Made by a program: the position numbers and the translations under genes | Part shown: positions 49,659 through 59,579 of the stretch, piece by piece | How the letters are laid out: every line of letters begins with the position of its first letter | How positions within the stretch are numbered: the stretch's first letter is position 1 | Origin: Rhodospirillaceae bacterium | GTDB taxonomy: Bacteria; Pseudomonadota; Alphaproteobacteria; Rhodospirillales; Rhodospirillaceae | Direction of reading: 5' to 3' | DNA length: 64,000 bases | NCBI GenBank assembly: GCA_040219235.1 | Contig: JAVJSV010000011.1 | Coordinates: 1,178,001 to 1,242,000, forward strand | Notes under the pieces: generated by a model | What the model was told of the DNA's origin: nothing | Databases searched by the model: none | What the model saw: only the letters and a program-made list of their open reading frames with translations

Positions 49659-50756
49659 CTATCCCATTGAGATATTTGGGGCTGCTCTGTTGGGGTTCTT
49701 TGTTAGCTTTTCCGATAGTTTTACAGCAATATCGAGGTAAGCTTTGCTGTAAGCGCTTTCTGGCTCAGAAACGACAATAGGGGTGCCTTCATCGGAAGTT
49801 TCCCGGATGCGAATATCTAGAGGAATTTCGCCAAGCACATCTGCATTCAGCTCAGCTGCTGCCTTTTTTGCGCCGCCAGAACTGAAAATATCGTCACGAT
49901 GCCCACACGAGGGGCAGATGTAATGGCTCATGTTTTCGATAACGCCAAGGATCGGGACCTCGACGCGTTTAAACATGTTGAGGCCCTTGCGGGCATCTAA
50001 CAGTGCTATATCCTGGGGCGTTGATACAATAACGGCTCCTGACAAAGGCACGCGCTGGGACATTGTCAGTTGGGTGTCGCCGGTGCCCGGCGGCATATCG
50101 ATGATCATGACGTCGATGTCACCCCATTCCACATCTTTAAGCATTTGTTCCAGGGCACCCATGACCATAGGGCCGCGCCATATGATCGGATCATCCTCTG
50201 CGACCATGAAGCCAATCGACATGACTTTCACGCCATGATTCTCAAGTGGGTAGACTTTGCGTCCGTCTGAATGCGGCTTTTTACCAGACAATCCCATCAT
50301 GCGTGGCATCGAGGGGCCAAAGATATCCGCATCAAACAAGGCGACGCGTTTACCTAATTTGACTAGCGCCACAGCTAGATTGGCTGCTGTTGTTGATTTG
50401 CCAACACCGCCTTTTCCGGACGCTACCGCCACAATGGCGGCGATGCCAGGCAGTTCCAAACGATCCCGACCACTTCCGCTCTTGGCTTGAGGAGTTTTGC
50501 TGGCCGGTTTTTCCGCTGTTAACACGACTGTTGCAGAAATAACGCCTGGTAAATCGTGAACGGCTTTTTCTGCGTTAGCCCTTACAGGTTCCAGTTTGGG
50601 ACCAAGATCTGGAGGTACCTGCAGGCTAAAGGCCACGTGTCCTTCTTTAATCACAATGTCTTGAACCCAGCCCCGCGCAACTACATCCAAACCGCCTGTA
50701 CCTGAGTCCACAGCGCTAAGGGCTTCAATAATTTGATCTTTTGTCACGTCTGGCAC
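49659..50756 (-). CDS. Mrp/ApbC Fe-S cluster carrier ATPase
   Basis: The protein has an N-terminal MIP18/DUF59 domain (DQIIEALSAVDSGTGGLDVV), then a P-loop domain with the deviant Walker A ASGKGGVGKSTTAANLAVAL. A CxxC pair (SHYICPSCGHRDDIF) holds the transferred iron-sulfur cluster. The start is taken as GTG 50756, with GGAGG 8 nt upstream, giving 365 residues. The frame stays open to 50942, but that would run into the divergent hflK gene and adds no conserved sequence. Mrp proteins load clusters onto apo-proteins. Confidence 0.93.
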   Translation of the reverse strand: MPDVTKDQIIEALSAVDSGTGGLDVVARGWVQDIVIKEGHVAFSLQVPPDLGPKLEPVRANAEKAVHDLPGVISATVVLTAEKPASKTPQAKSGSGRDRLELPGIAAIVAVASGKGGVGKSTTAANLAVALVKLGKRVALFDADIFGPSMPRMMGLSGKKPHSDGRKVYPLENHGVKVMSIGFMVAEDDPIIWRGPMVMGALEQMLKDVEWGDIDVMIIDMPPGTGDTQLTMSQRVPLSGAVIVSTPQDIALLDARKGLNMFKRVEVPILGVIENMSHYICPSCGHRDDIFSSGGAKKAAAELNADVLGEIPLDIRIRETSDEGTPIVVSEPESAYSKAYLDIAVKLSEKLTKNPNRAAPNISMG

Positions 50757-50924
50757 CCTTGAAACCTCCAATTTATCAACCGATATGTACTTTTGTGGTC
50801 TAGACTCATCAAGACCAGTCCGGGGCTCGCGTTGCGCCTCCCCGGCACATGTCATATAAGGCCGTAGCACTTGATTTTCGGTCGCCAATGATATGGCAGA
50901 CCAATGACAGGAAGGGATACTCCA

Positions 50925-52070
50925 GTGTTCTGGAAACAACAAGGTAGCGGCCCATGGGGCGGTGGCGGATCAGGCGGCCCCTGGGGCGGCAAGGGCGGCA
51001 AAGGCGGTCGCGGAGGAAATGGCGGCGGTGACGGGGGAAGTTCCTGGGGCGGCGGTCAACCGCCACCGGATTTGGAAGAGCTACTCAAGCGCAGCCAAGA
51101 TCGGGTAAAGCAATTCATACCGGGCGGTATGGGCTCATCACGCGGTATATTGATCGTGATTGCTGCTGTCCTGGTTATCTGGGGTGCAAGCGGTTTCTAT
51201 CGGGTGCAACCAGATGAACAAGGTGTTGAACTTTTATTCGGCAGTTATGTCAAAACCACTCAACCCGGCTTAAATTATTGGTTTCCAGGCCCAGTCGGTG
51301 AGGTGCAGACGCCGAAAGTGACTTTGACCAACCAAATCACCATTGGGTTTAGAGGTGTTCCTAACACAACCAACCTGCGCGATGTGCCAGCCGAGAGCCT
51401 CATGCTTACAGGTGATGAGAACATCGTTGATGTTGACTTTGTGGTGCAGTGGCGCATTCGAGATGCAGGAGATTTTCTGTTTAACATTCGTGCGCCAGAG
51501 CAAACTGTTAAGCTCGCTGCCGAGAGCGCAATGAGAGAAGTGGTTGGTCAAAATACTTTGGACTTTGTCACTACTGGCGGTCGTGAAGTTGTTGGCCAAA
51601 CCGCACAGACGGTTTTACAGGAAATTCTTGATAGCTATGGTTCTGGTATCAGCATTCTTGAAATCAGAGTGCAGGGTGCCAACCCTCCTCCAGAAGTGAT
51701 CGACGCGTTTAACGACGTTCAGCGTGCCAATCAGGACCAAGAACGTTTGCGTAATGAGGCTACTGCCTATCGGAACGATATCGTACCGCGCGCCAAGGGT
51801 GAAGCCTCCCGCATGATTGAAAACGCATCAGCTGAAAAAGAAAAGCTGATTCGTGAGGCCCAGGGCGCCGCGCAACGCTTTGATGCCTTCTATGAGACTT
51901 ATCGTAACAATAAGGATGTGACGTCACGCCGTCTGTATCTGGAAGCGATGCAAGAGGTGTTCAGTAAGTCAGAAAAGGTCATCATGGATGATAACGGTCA
52001 GGGTAACGGTGTCGTGCCTTACCTCCCGTTGAATCAATTGCAGCGTGCTCGTGACGGAGGAACAAACTAA
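50925..52070 (+). CDS. hflK: FtsH modulator HflK
   Basis: This SPFH/band-7 membrane protein has a glycine- and tryptophan-rich N-terminus (GGSGGPWGGKGGKGGRGGNG), one transmembrane helix (ILIVIAAVLVIWGASGFYRV), then the SPFH domain and a coiled coil (RLRNEATAYRNDIVPRAKGE). HflK and HflC form a cage around FtsH in the inner membrane. GTG 50925 is preferred because GGAAGGG lies 9 nt upstream. ATG 50904 in the same frame has no ribosome binding site. The stop overlaps the hflC start by one base. Confidence 0.95.
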   Translation: MFWKQQGSGPWGGGGSGGPWGGKGGKGGRGGNGGGDGGSSWGGGQPPPDLEELLKRSQDRVKQFIPGGMGSSRGILIVIAAVLVIWGASGFYRVQPDEQGVELLFGSYVKTTQPGLNYWFPGPVGEVQTPKVTLTNQITIGFRGVPNTTNLRDVPAESLMLTGDENIVDVDFVVQWRIRDAGDFLFNIRAPEQTVKLAAESAMREVVGQNTLDFVTTGGREVVGQTAQTVLQEILDSYGSGISILEIRVQGANPPPEVIDAFNDVQRANQDQERLRNEATAYRNDIVPRAKGEASRMIENASAEKEKLIREAQGAAQRFDAFYETYRNNKDVTSRRLYLEAMQEVFSKSEKVIMDDNGQGNGVVPYLPLNQLQRARDGGTN

Positions 52071-52942
52071 TGAAGTCAGGAAAACTTCTCGCACTTGGTG
52101 TCATTGTTCTGGTTGGTGCCATCGCACTGACGGGCACTCTGTTTACGGTTCATCAAACACAACAGGCCATTGTACTACAATTGGGTGAAACCAAACGTGT
52201 GATTGTCGAGCCAGGGTTACATTTCAAAATACCGCTCGTGCAGAACGTCGTTTACTACGATAATCGTGTTCTCGATCTTGATCCGCCGAGCCAAGAAATG
52301 CCGCTGGTGAATCAACTGCGTGTTATCGTTGATGCGTTTGCGCGGTATAAAATTGTTGACCCCCTTAAATTCTATCAAGCAGTCAGAACGGAAATTGGGT
52401 TTCGTGACCGCTTTGGTACAATTTTAAACGGTAGCGTTCGCGATGCGCTAGGTCAGGCGCAATTGTCTGACTTGCTGACGGATAAACGTGTTGAGGTCAT
52501 GCAAGAGATTACGCGCGGTGTTAGTCGCCGTGCGCCCGAGTTTGGGGTCGAAGTGGTTGACGTCCGCATTGGGCGCACTGATCTTCCGCCTGAAACCAGC
52601 CAGTCAGTTTACAACCGGATGCGCTCAGATCGTATTGCGCAGGCCGCTCTCTTAAGAGGCCAGGGGCAGGAGACCAAAGCTCGTATTGAAGCTGAAGCTG
52701 ACCGTGAGCGGACCATTATTCTAGCTGATGCTGAACGAGAAGCTCAAATTCAACTCGGTCAAGGCGAAGCGGAAAGTCGTCGTGTACTCAATGAGGCCCA
52801 TGGCAAGGACCCTGAATTTTATGGGTTTATGCGGTCCATGGAAGCTTACAGGGGCTCACTCGTTGAGGGGACAACAATGATCTTAAGTCCTGACTCCGAG
52901 TTTTTCCGCTTTTTTGACCAACTGCCAGCTGCTCGCGATTAA
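52070..52942 (+). CDS. hflC: FtsH modulator HflC
   Basis: This 290-residue SPFH protein has a transmembrane start (LLALGVIVLVGAIALTGTLF) and continues TVHQTQQAIVLQLGETKRVI, LLTDKRVEVMQEITRGVSRR and VVDVRIGRTDLPPETSQSVY. An alanine/glutamate-rich coiled coil follows (ARIEAEADRERTIILADAER). It partners HflK in controlling the FtsH protease. AGGAGG-like GGAGGAAC precedes its ATG. Confidence 0.96.
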   Translation: MKSGKLLALGVIVLVGAIALTGTLFTVHQTQQAIVLQLGETKRVIVEPGLHFKIPLVQNVVYYDNRVLDLDPPSQEMPLVNQLRVIVDAFARYKIVDPLKFYQAVRTEIGFRDRFGTILNGSVRDALGQAQLSDLLTDKRVEVMQEITRGVSRRAPEFGVEVVDVRIGRTDLPPETSQSVYNRMRSDRIAQAALLRGQGQETKARIEAEADRERTIILADAEREAQIQLGQGEAESRRVLNEAHGKDPEFYGFMRSMEAYRGSLVEGTTMILSPDSEFFRFFDQLPAARD

Positions 52943-53133
52943 ACTGAAACCTATGCTGGGCGCAGCAGGCGTCTGGCATAGGGAAGCCTCAAATCTACCA
53001 GGTCCATAAAGATTACGAAGCTGATAGAAAGCGACACAAACCTGTTGACGGAGTTGTTGATCGTTACCATTTCGGCCAAAGATGTATTCCATTGACGGTG
53101 GGGACAGTCACCTAGAACTAAAGGAGGCCCGGA

Positions 53134-54684
53134 ATGGCCCGGACGACCAGTATTTCCAAAACTTTAAATGTAAAAAAACAACATATGTCCCCGCTCGGTG
53201 GTTCGTTGTTGTTGGCCTTGTTGGCCCTCACGCTGTTTGTTTTTTCAGCACCTGCTCAGTCAGCATCGACACCAGACTCTTTTGCCGACGTTGTTGAGGA
53301 CATCATCCCAGCGGTTGTTAATATTTCTACAACACAGCTTATTGAACAGCGTCGTGGAAACTCCCGTAGCTTGCCGCAAATGCCACGAGGCGGGCCGCTG
53401 GAAGACATGTTTAAGGATTTTCTTGAACAGTTCGGAGACCAGCTTCAGCCAAACCAAGATGGCCAGGGCGATAGTGATCGTCCGACGCGGCGCGCGTCGT
53501 CATTAGGCTCTGGTTTTATCATTGAGGCTGACGGCCTAATCGTGACGAATAATCACGTCATCGAAGACGCAGACGAAATCACGGTTATTCTTGCGGATAA
53601 CACTATCCTGAAAGCTGAGTTGATTGGCCGTGACCCAAAAGTTGATTTGGCTTTACTTAAAGTTGAAGCAGATAAGCCGTTGCCGACAATTAAGTGGGGC
53701 GACTCAGATGATATGCGTGTAGGTGATTGGTCCGTTGCCATTGGTAACCCGTTCGGTATTGGCGTAACTGTGACAGCAGGGATCATCTCTGCGCGGTCTC
53801 GCCAACTCAGCAACGGCAACGCCTACGATGATTATATTCAAACCGATGCAGCGATTAACCGCGGCAACTCTGGTGGCCCTCTGATCAATATGAAGGGCGA
53901 AGTTATCGGCATCAATACAGCGATCTTTTCGCCGACCGGTGCCAGTGTCGGGATCGGTTTTGCATCCCCCTCCAATCTTGCCAAATCAGTCATTGGCGAC
54001 CTCAATGAGTTCGGGCGGACACGTCGGGGCTGGTTGGGCGTGAAAATTCAAACTGTGACGCCGGAAATTGCTGAGAGCCTTGGTCTCGACAAAGCCCGTG
54101 GTGCGTTGGTTGCAGAAGCTGTTGAAGATAGTCCAGCAGCCAAAGCAGGGGTTGAACCCAGCGATGTTATTCTAACCTTTGATGGCAAACCCGTTGAAGA
54201 AATGCGCCAGTTGCCTTTGATTGTTGCCGAAACCGATATCGACAAGCGCGTAAAAATGACTGTTTGGCGTGGTGGTAAAGAGCGAACACTCAATGTGCTT
54301 ATTGGTGAACTCGAAGAAGAAGCGGTTCAGGTTGCCTCACGCGGTGATCGCGGGTCGTCAGATGGTCGCCCCGATAGCAAGCAAATTCGTGAGCTTGGGG
54401 TTACAGTTGCAGAACTGACATCAGCTGTAAGATCGCAATACGAGCTGCCGGATGAGATCAACGGTCTGGTGATTGTTGATGTCGATGGTGACAGTGATGC
54501 TGCTAAAAAGGGCCTTCGCAGAGGAGATATCATTGCAGAAGTCCAGCAGACCCCGGTTGAAACGGCGGATCAAGCTGAAAAAGTGATTGCGGAAGCAAAG
54601 AGTAAAGACCGCTCTGTCGTATTGCTTCGTATTCAGTCCGGCCAAGATTTCCGGCTGATACCGGTTAGGATCGGCGAGAGCTAA
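53134..54684 (+). CDS. Periplasmic Do-family serine protease (DegP/HtrA-like)
   Basis: This 516-residue protein has a signal peptide (LLLALLALTLFVFSAPAQSA). The trypsin-like domain shows the His in VTNNHVIEDADE, the Asp in PKVDLALLKVEAD and the Ser in NRGNSGGPLINMKG. Two PDZ domains follow (GWLGVKIQTVTPEIAESLGL and the second after RELGVTVAELTSAVRS). It degrades or chaperones misfolded envelope proteins. It follows hflK-hflC with a 191-bp gap and has a strong AAAGGAGG ribosome binding site, so it may have its own promoter. The link with HflKC is a common proteobacterial arrangement. Confidence 0.95.
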   Translation: MARTTSISKTLNVKKQHMSPLGGSLLLALLALTLFVFSAPAQSASTPDSFADVVEDIIPAVVNISTTQLIEQRRGNSRSLPQMPRGGPLEDMFKDFLEQFGDQLQPNQDGQGDSDRPTRRASSLGSGFIIEADGLIVTNNHVIEDADEITVILADNTILKAELIGRDPKVDLALLKVEADKPLPTIKWGDSDDMRVGDWSVAIGNPFGIGVTVTAGIISARSRQLSNGNAYDDYIQTDAAINRGNSGGPLINMKGEVIGINTAIFSPTGASVGIGFASPSNLAKSVIGDLNEFGRTRRGWLGVKIQTVTPEIAESLGLDKARGALVAEAVEDSPAAKAGVEPSDVILTFDGKPVEEMRQLPLIVAETDIDKRVKMTVWRGGKERTLNVLIGELEEEAVQVASRGDRGSSDGRPDSKQIRELGVTVAELTSAVRSQYELPDEINGLVIVDVDGDSDAAKKGLRRGDIIAEVQQTPVETADQAEKVIAEAKSKDRSVVLLRIQSGQDFRLIPVRIGES

Positions 54685-54714
54685 TAGACCTATAAACACT
54701 GTGGTGCCCGAAGT

Positions 54715-55167
54715 ATGAGAATTGACTTCTATCACCTGCAAAAATGGCCCTTAGAGAAGGCCTTACCCAAAATACTCCAAAAAGTCCGCCAGAACGGCCA
54801 CCGTGCTGTGGTCCTGGCGGGCTCTGAGGAAAGGGTCGAGAGTCTCAGCAACGCGTTATGGACCTTTGATCCTAATTCCTGGTTGGCGAACGGCACGGTC
54901 AAGGATGGACAACCACAAGATCAGCCGATTTGGGTGACAGAGCATCCTGAAAATCCAAACCGTGCGTCCATTTTGGTGCTCACAGATAGTATGTCAGCGG
55001 AGACCTTGAACAGTTATGAGCGGTGCCTCGATATGTTTGATGGGAACGACGAAGACGCCGTAAGCCTTGCCCGTAACCGCTGGCAAGAGGCGCGTGGCAG
55101 CGGGTATGAGCTTCATTATTGGCAACAAACCGAGCAAGGGGGCTGGGAAGAGAAGGCCCAAGCCTAG
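54715..55167 (+). CDS. holC: DNA polymerase III chi subunit
   Basis: This 150-residue protein has HolC-type segments: MRIDFYHLQKWPLEKALPKI, GHRAVVLAGSEERVESLSNA, LWTFDPNSWLANGT and QPIWVTEHPENPNRASILVL. Chi links the clamp loader to single-strand binding protein. It starts 30 nt after the protease stop. The short C-terminal HYWQQTEQGGWEEKAQA is as expected for the family. Confidence 0.9.
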   Translation: MRIDFYHLQKWPLEKALPKILQKVRQNGHRAVVLAGSEERVESLSNALWTFDPNSWLANGTVKDGQPQDQPIWVTEHPENPNRASILVLTDSMSAETLNSYERCLDMFDGNDEDAVSLARNRWQEARGSGYELHYWQQTEQGGWEEKAQA

Positions 55168-55305
55168 GGTCTCGAATCGCAGTACTTCTGTTGCCTCTGG
55201 GTCACCCGTTGTCTATAAACCGCCCGACTTTGATAACGTATTCAGCCTGGATAGGCTCAGAGGCATCATTACCCACAACCACTAATTCAAACGGATGATT
55301 ATATA

Positions 55306-55728
55306 ATGGCTCTAGAACGCACTTTTTCGATTATTAAACCCGACGCCACCCGCCGCAATCTGACCGGCAAGGTTGTTTCCATGCTGGAAGAGGGTGGCTT
55401 GCGCGTTATCGCCCAAAAGCGGGTCAAACTTGATCGTGCTGCTGCTGAAGGTTTTTATGCCGTTCATAAAGAACGCCCTTTCTTCAACGATCTTTGCGAC
55501 TTCATGACCTCTGGACCTGTTGTCGTTCAGGTTCTTGAGGGTGAAAACGCCGTTGCCCGCAACAGAGAAATTATGGGCGCCACCAACCCGGCTGACGCTG
55601 CGGAGGGCACAATTCGAAAAACTTTGGCAGAGAGCATTGAAGCCAATTCTGTACATGGATCAGACTCACCTGAGAATGCAGCGATTGAAATCGCTTACTT
55701 CTTTGAAGCTGACGAAATCGTCGGTTAG
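55306..55728 (+). CDS. ndk: Nucleoside diphosphate kinase
   Basis: The product is 140 residues, normal for the family. It starts [20 protein letters not shown]. The phosphorylated histidine lies in [20 protein letters not shown], and the nucleotide-binding segments include [20 protein letters not shown]. It equalises NTP and dNTP pools. It is separated from holC by 138 bp in which no gene was seen. Confidence 0.98.
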   Translation: MALERTFSIIKPDATRRNLTGKVVSMLEEGGLRVIAQKRVKLDRAAAEGFYAVHKERPFFNDLCDFMTSGPVVVQVLEGENAVARNREIMGATNPADAAEGTIRKTLAESIEANSVHGSDSPENAAIEIAYFFEADEIVG

Positions 55729-55760
55729 TTAATTTATCAAACCTGTTGCAGGAGAAACCG

Positions 55761-56384
55761 ATGGCGCCGCTACCTAATCGCCCGCGCCTCGGTTTTTTCG
55801 TTTCTCACCGCGGGAGCAACATGCGCGCGGTAGTTTCTGCATGTGTTCACGGAACGTTACAGGCTGATCCTGTTCTATTGATCAGCAACAACCGAAATAG
55901 CCCTGCTCTGGCTTGGGCTGCAGAAAAGGCTTTGCCTCACATCCATCTTAGCCCAAAGACGGAAGGGTCTGAAGACGCCTTAGACAACGCTCACCTCTCA
56001 GCCCTGAAAGAGGCGCGTGTCGACCTTATCATTCTGGCTGGGTATATGCGTAAAATTGGACCCAAGGTTCTCTCGGCGTATCACAATCGTATCGTTAATA
56101 TTCATCCGTCCCTTCTGCCAAAATATGGTGGGCAGGGCATGTATGGCGGTAAAGTCCACGAGGCTGTGATCGCTGCCGGAGAGCGCGAATCTGGTATTAC
56201 CGTGCATCTGGTTGATGGTGCGTATGATACGGGTGCTATCGTTGATCAGACTAAAGTCCCAGTTTTCTCGGATGATACGGCAGAGGACTTGGCGGCACGG
56301 GTTCTTGCGAAAGAACATAAGTTTCTTTCAGAGACCTTGGTGCGGATTGTCGCCGGAGAAATCGACTTAGACGCCTTAAGTTAG
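55761..56384 (+). CDS. purN: Phosphoribosylglycinamide formyltransferase
   Basis: This folate-dependent enzyme carries out the third step of purine synthesis. It has LGFFVSHRGSNMRAVVSACV, the active-site NIHPSLLPKYGGQGMYGGKV and the catalytic Asp in GAYDTGAIVDQTKVPVF. ATG 55761 is chosen because AGGAG lies 7 nt upstream; a TTG at 55746 is less likely. It is convergent with purM, whose stop lies 57 nt beyond. Confidence 0.96.
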   Translation: MAPLPNRPRLGFFVSHRGSNMRAVVSACVHGTLQADPVLLISNNRNSPALAWAAEKALPHIHLSPKTEGSEDALDNAHLSALKEARVDLIILAGYMRKIGPKVLSAYHNRIVNIHPSLLPKYGGQGMYGGKVHEAVIAAGERESGITVHLVDGAYDTGAIVDQTKVPVFSDDTAEDLAARVLAKEHKFLSETLVRIVAGEIDLDALS

Positions 56385-56440
56385 GGCTTTTTTACTAATT
56401 GCCAGCCGTAATTCTATGCGGGCGCTACTTTAGACCCGAG

Positions 56441-57574
56441 CTACTTTAGACCCCATGTGGCTTCAACATTTTTCAGTTGAACCTGTTCGCTACCTTCGCG
56501 GGCTATGACGTGTCCCAGTTTTATGGGCTTTTCCCCATTTTGTTGCAGGGTTTCAAGAGCAGCGTTCTCATTTTTAGCTGAGACCAATACAACCATTCCA
56601 ATCCCGCAGTTAAATGTACGGGCCATCTCCATGGTCGATAAGCCACCAGTGTCAGCAAGCCACCTCATCATAGGCGGAAGCTCAAAGGCCGAAGTATCAA
56701 TTGTCACGGCTAGGTCATCTGGCAGCACGCGTGGTATATTTTCTGTCAGGCCGCCACCGGTAATATGAGCGAATCCGTTTACTAATTCATTCCGAACCAA
56801 AGCAAGGCAGGGCTTGATATAAATACGGGTCGGGGTCAGCAGCGCTTCTCCGAGCGTTATGGAGACGTCGAAAGGTGCCGTACTGCTGTATGAAAACCCG
56901 GCCACTGAAACGATTTTGCGAATCAGGGAATATCCATTGGAATGGAAACCGCTTGAAGGCAGGCCGATAACGGCATCACCTTCGGCAATATTACGGGGTA
57001 AGATTTGATCCCGTTCGACAGCACCAACGGAAAATCCAGCCAAGTCATACTCATTTTCGCCATATAGACCAGGCATTTCTGCTGTTTCACCGCCAATCAA
57101 GGCACATCCTGCTTCTCGGCAGCCGGTGGCGATACCAGCAATTATGGCGGTGGCATCTTCGACGGAGAGCTTTCCGGTCGCAAAGTAGTCAAGAAAGAAC
57201 AGAGGTTCCGCGCCTTGTACCACCAAATCGTTTACACACATGGCAACCAAATCGATTCCAACGGTGTTGTGCTGGCCAGCGTCTATAGCAATCAGCAGTT
57301 TTGTGCCGACTCCGTCATTACCTGCGACAAGAACAGGATCTTTGTAGCCACTTGCTTTAAGATCGAAAAGGCCACCAAAGCCGCCCAATGCCGAATCAGC
57401 ACCGCTGCGCATGGTCGATTTAGCAAGGGGTTTAATGGCTTCAACCAAGGCATTGCCCGCGTCAATATCGACCCCGGCGTCTTTGTAGGTTAAACCATTT
57501 GTCTGGCGGTCATCGGCCTGAGAGGACTTAGAAATGTCAGCCTCACATCTACGGGTTAAAAGAAGTCGTACCAT
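56441..57574 (-). CDS. purM: Phosphoribosylformylglycinamidine cyclo-ligase
   Basis: The product has the PurM core [60 protein letters not shown] and [20 protein letters not shown]. It makes aminoimidazole ribonucleotide in purine synthesis. The only in-frame ATG near the conserved start is 57574, which overlaps the 5' end of the divergent DUF2066 gene by 41 bp and has no ribosome binding site. Conservation begins only around ISKSSQ, and an ATT at 57535 would be the alternative start. The ATG at 57664 is unlikely. Confidence 0.95.
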   Translation of the reverse strand: MVRLLLTRRCEADISKSSQADDRQTNGLTYKDAGVDIDAGNALVEAIKPLAKSTMRSGADSALGGFGGLFDLKASGYKDPVLVAGNDGVGTKLLIAIDAGQHNTVGIDLVAMCVNDLVVQGAEPLFFLDYFATGKLSVEDATAIIAGIATGCREAGCALIGGETAEMPGLYGENEYDLAGFSVGAVERDQILPRNIAEGDAVIGLPSSGFHSNGYSLIRKIVSVAGFSYSSTAPFDVSITLGEALLTPTRIYIKPCLALVRNELVNGFAHITGGGLTENIPRVLPDDLAVTIDTSAFELPPMMRWLADTGGLSTMEMARTFNCGIGMVVLVSAKNENAALETLQQNGEKPIKLGHVIAREGSEQVQLKNVEATWGLK

Positions 57575-58859
57575 AGCTAAAGTCGGCACCGTTGCAACGG
57601 GCTGCGTTACTTTTTGGTTGTGGTGTTTTGCAGTTTTCGCAGCGTGTTTTGCTGTTCCGTTCACGGCTGGGCCCGCAAACGCTCAATCTGATGTGTTTAC
57701 TATTAGTGATGTTGCTGTAGATGTGACGGCTCGAACAACAACAGAAGCTCGGACCGAAGGTTTGCAGCGAGGCCAAGTTGAGGCCCTCAGCCGCCTATTT
57801 AAGCGCCTGGTTCCGCTGCGTTATCAAGCCAATATACCCAGTTTATCAGAGCGAGATATAATCGATTTAGTTCAAGATTTTTCGGTCGCTAACGAGAAAA
57901 CGACGGCGCGAAAGTATATCGCAACTATACTGGTTCGGTTTAAGCCAGATAGCGTGCGAACAGTTTTAAGAACTAACTCAGTGCCATTCGCAGAGACCGT
58001 AAGCAAGCCCATCGTGGTTGTGCCGCTTTATCAAGAATCAATCGTATCTGAGCCGGTCATTTGGTCTGAAAATCCATGGTTAGATGCTTGGTCGCAGGTA
58101 CCTCAACTTGAGGGGCTTGCGCCGCTGCAATTGCCGTATGGTGATTTGGAGGATCTGACAGGGCTTCGACCCGAAGATGTTGTTGCTCGGGATACAGACC
58201 GCTTAGTGACATGGGCTGCTAGATATGACGCGGATAATGCAGTGATCGCCAAAGCCTCTTTGATTGGAACTCTTGGGGCTGAATCAGTTCGCGTTAGCCT
58301 TTATTTTTCTCGGTCTGGGGCCGAGAGACAGTTTGATATTGCGGCCTCGGGAGGTCAAACGTGGAGCGAGTTGTTCAAAGCGGCGGCCATTCGAGCGAGC
58401 GTTCTGATTGAAGACGAATGGAAACTCGACACGATGCTTCAATTCGATGTCACCGGTCAGATTACGGCGCTTGTTCCACTTAAACGGCTTGAAGATTGGT
58501 TAACTGTGCGCGAACGTCTTGAGCGCGTGCCGTCTATTGACCGATATGATTTACAGGCCATAACGAGGGATCGCGCACAGGTTACTTTGTATTACTTGGG
58601 AGATGAAAACCAGCTCAAGTTGGCGATGGCGCAAAGTGATCTCAGGTTTTTATGGCAAGACGGAGCTTGGGTTATCGAAGACCGATCCGCTGTGTTAGAT
58701 ACCATTCAAACGATCGGTGCTTTACCGGCATCGCCTCTAACGCCTGTGCCAGCTGGTGGTTCGACTGGTCTTGTGAATGAGAGCCAGGTATTAAGTGCAC
58801 CCCCTGAGCCATATCCGTCTGGGCTGTTCAGTAATAGTCAGCCCTCCCGATCACCCTGA
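57534..58859 (+). CDS. DUF2066 domain protein, exported
   Basis: This 441-residue protein has a signal sequence ([20 protein letters not shown] ending near GPANAQ). A DUF2066 body follows ([40 protein letters not shown]). The C-terminal part (SWSELF-like onward, [20 protein letters not shown]) is typical of this alphaproteobacterial family. Function is unknown. GAGAGGAC precedes the ATG. It lies directly upstream of hdaA, with 23 nt between them, an arrangement I recall as common in this class. Confidence 0.83.
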   Translation: MSASHLRVKRSRTIAKVGTVATGCVTFWLWCFAVFAACFAVPFTAGPANAQSDVFTISDVAVDVTARTTTEARTEGLQRGQVEALSRLFKRLVPLRYQANIPSLSERDIIDLVQDFSVANEKTTARKYIATILVRFKPDSVRTVLRTNSVPFAETVSKPIVVVPLYQESIVSEPVIWSENPWLDAWSQVPQLEGLAPLQLPYGDLEDLTGLRPEDVVARDTDRLVTWAARYDADNAVIAKASLIGTLGAESVRVSLYFSRSGAERQFDIAASGGQTWSELFKAAAIRASVLIEDEWKLDTMLQFDVTGQITALVPLKRLEDWLTVRERLERVPSIDRYDLQAITRDRAQVTLYYLGDENQLKLAMAQSDLRFLWQDGAWVIEDRSAVLDTIQTIGALPASPLTPVPAGGSTGLVNESQVLSAPPEPYPSGLFSNSQPSRSP

Positions 58860-58882
58860 CTATAGCTTTCTAGGTAAATCTA

Positions 58883-59569
58883 GTGGCGCCACAACAAATA
58901 CCCCTAGAACTTGGTCATAGACCAGCGCTCGGTCGTGCCGATTTTCTGATCACCGAGGCTAATCGTGAAGCTGTAAGCTGGATTGATAGCTGGCCGAATT
59001 GGCCAGCCCCTGTCGTTGGTCTTCATGGCCCGTCAGGCTGTGGTAAGTCTCATCTGGCAGCCGTTTTTTCGGCTAAAGCGAACGCTTATTTTTTAAATGT
59101 CGACGAAATTGAAAACGCGAATCCGCTTAGTTTGGTCAAGGCTCACGCTGCTCTGGTCTGGGATGGGGCTGAGGCAATTGTGAACGAGCCCTCATTGTTT
59201 CATTTGTTTAATGCGGTCCGAGAGCTCGGTAAGCATTTTCTGATTGTAGGGCTGACACCACCCTCTAGATGGCCTGTTAAGTTGCCTGACTTAAAGTCAC
59301 GCTTGGCTGGAATGCCTCTTGTTGCCATGCAGGCACCGGACGATGCAACGATGTCAGCAGTCTTAATCAAAGTGTTTAGAGATCGTCAGGTCGACGTCGG
59401 TCCAGACGTGATCGAGTTCGTACACAAGCGCATTCCCCGGACGTTCTCTGCCATTCTGACTTTTGTAGATTTTATTGACCGAGAATCTCTGGCGAAAAAT
59501 CGAAAAATCAGCGTTCCCTTTGTGCGCGAAGTGCTTAACACCAAAGCAATAGATTTTGACCAGGAGTAA
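58883..59569 (+). CDS. hdaA: DnaA-related regulatory ATPase HdaA
   Basis: This 228-residue AAA+ protein is related to the DnaA ATPase domain but lacks the DNA-binding domain. The N-terminal QIPLELGH is a beta-clamp-binding motif, as in Hda. It has Walker A GPSGCGKSHLAAVF, a Walker B region (AHAALVWDGAEAI) that reads DG rather than DE, and sensor 2 segments (RIPRTFSAILTFVDFIDRES). It stimulates hydrolysis of ATP-DnaA after replication starts. The start codon is GTG. The weak Walker B may reflect the family. Confidence 0.9.
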   Translation: MAPQQIPLELGHRPALGRADFLITEANREAVSWIDSWPNWPAPVVGLHGPSGCGKSHLAAVFSAKANAYFLNVDEIENANPLSLVKAHAALVWDGAEAIVNEPSLFHLFNAVRELGKHFLIVGLTPPSRWPVKLPDLKSRLAGMPLVAMQAPDDATMSAVLIKVFRDRQVDVGPDVIEFVHKRIPRTFSAILTFVDFIDRESLAKNRKISVPFVREVLNTKAIDFDQE

Positions 59570-59579
59570 AGCTAAAGCT

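Noticed and set aside
50757-50942. N-terminal extension of the Mrp protein
   Set aside because: It overlaps the divergent hflK gene, is not conserved-looking, and GTG 50756 has a strong ribosome binding site.
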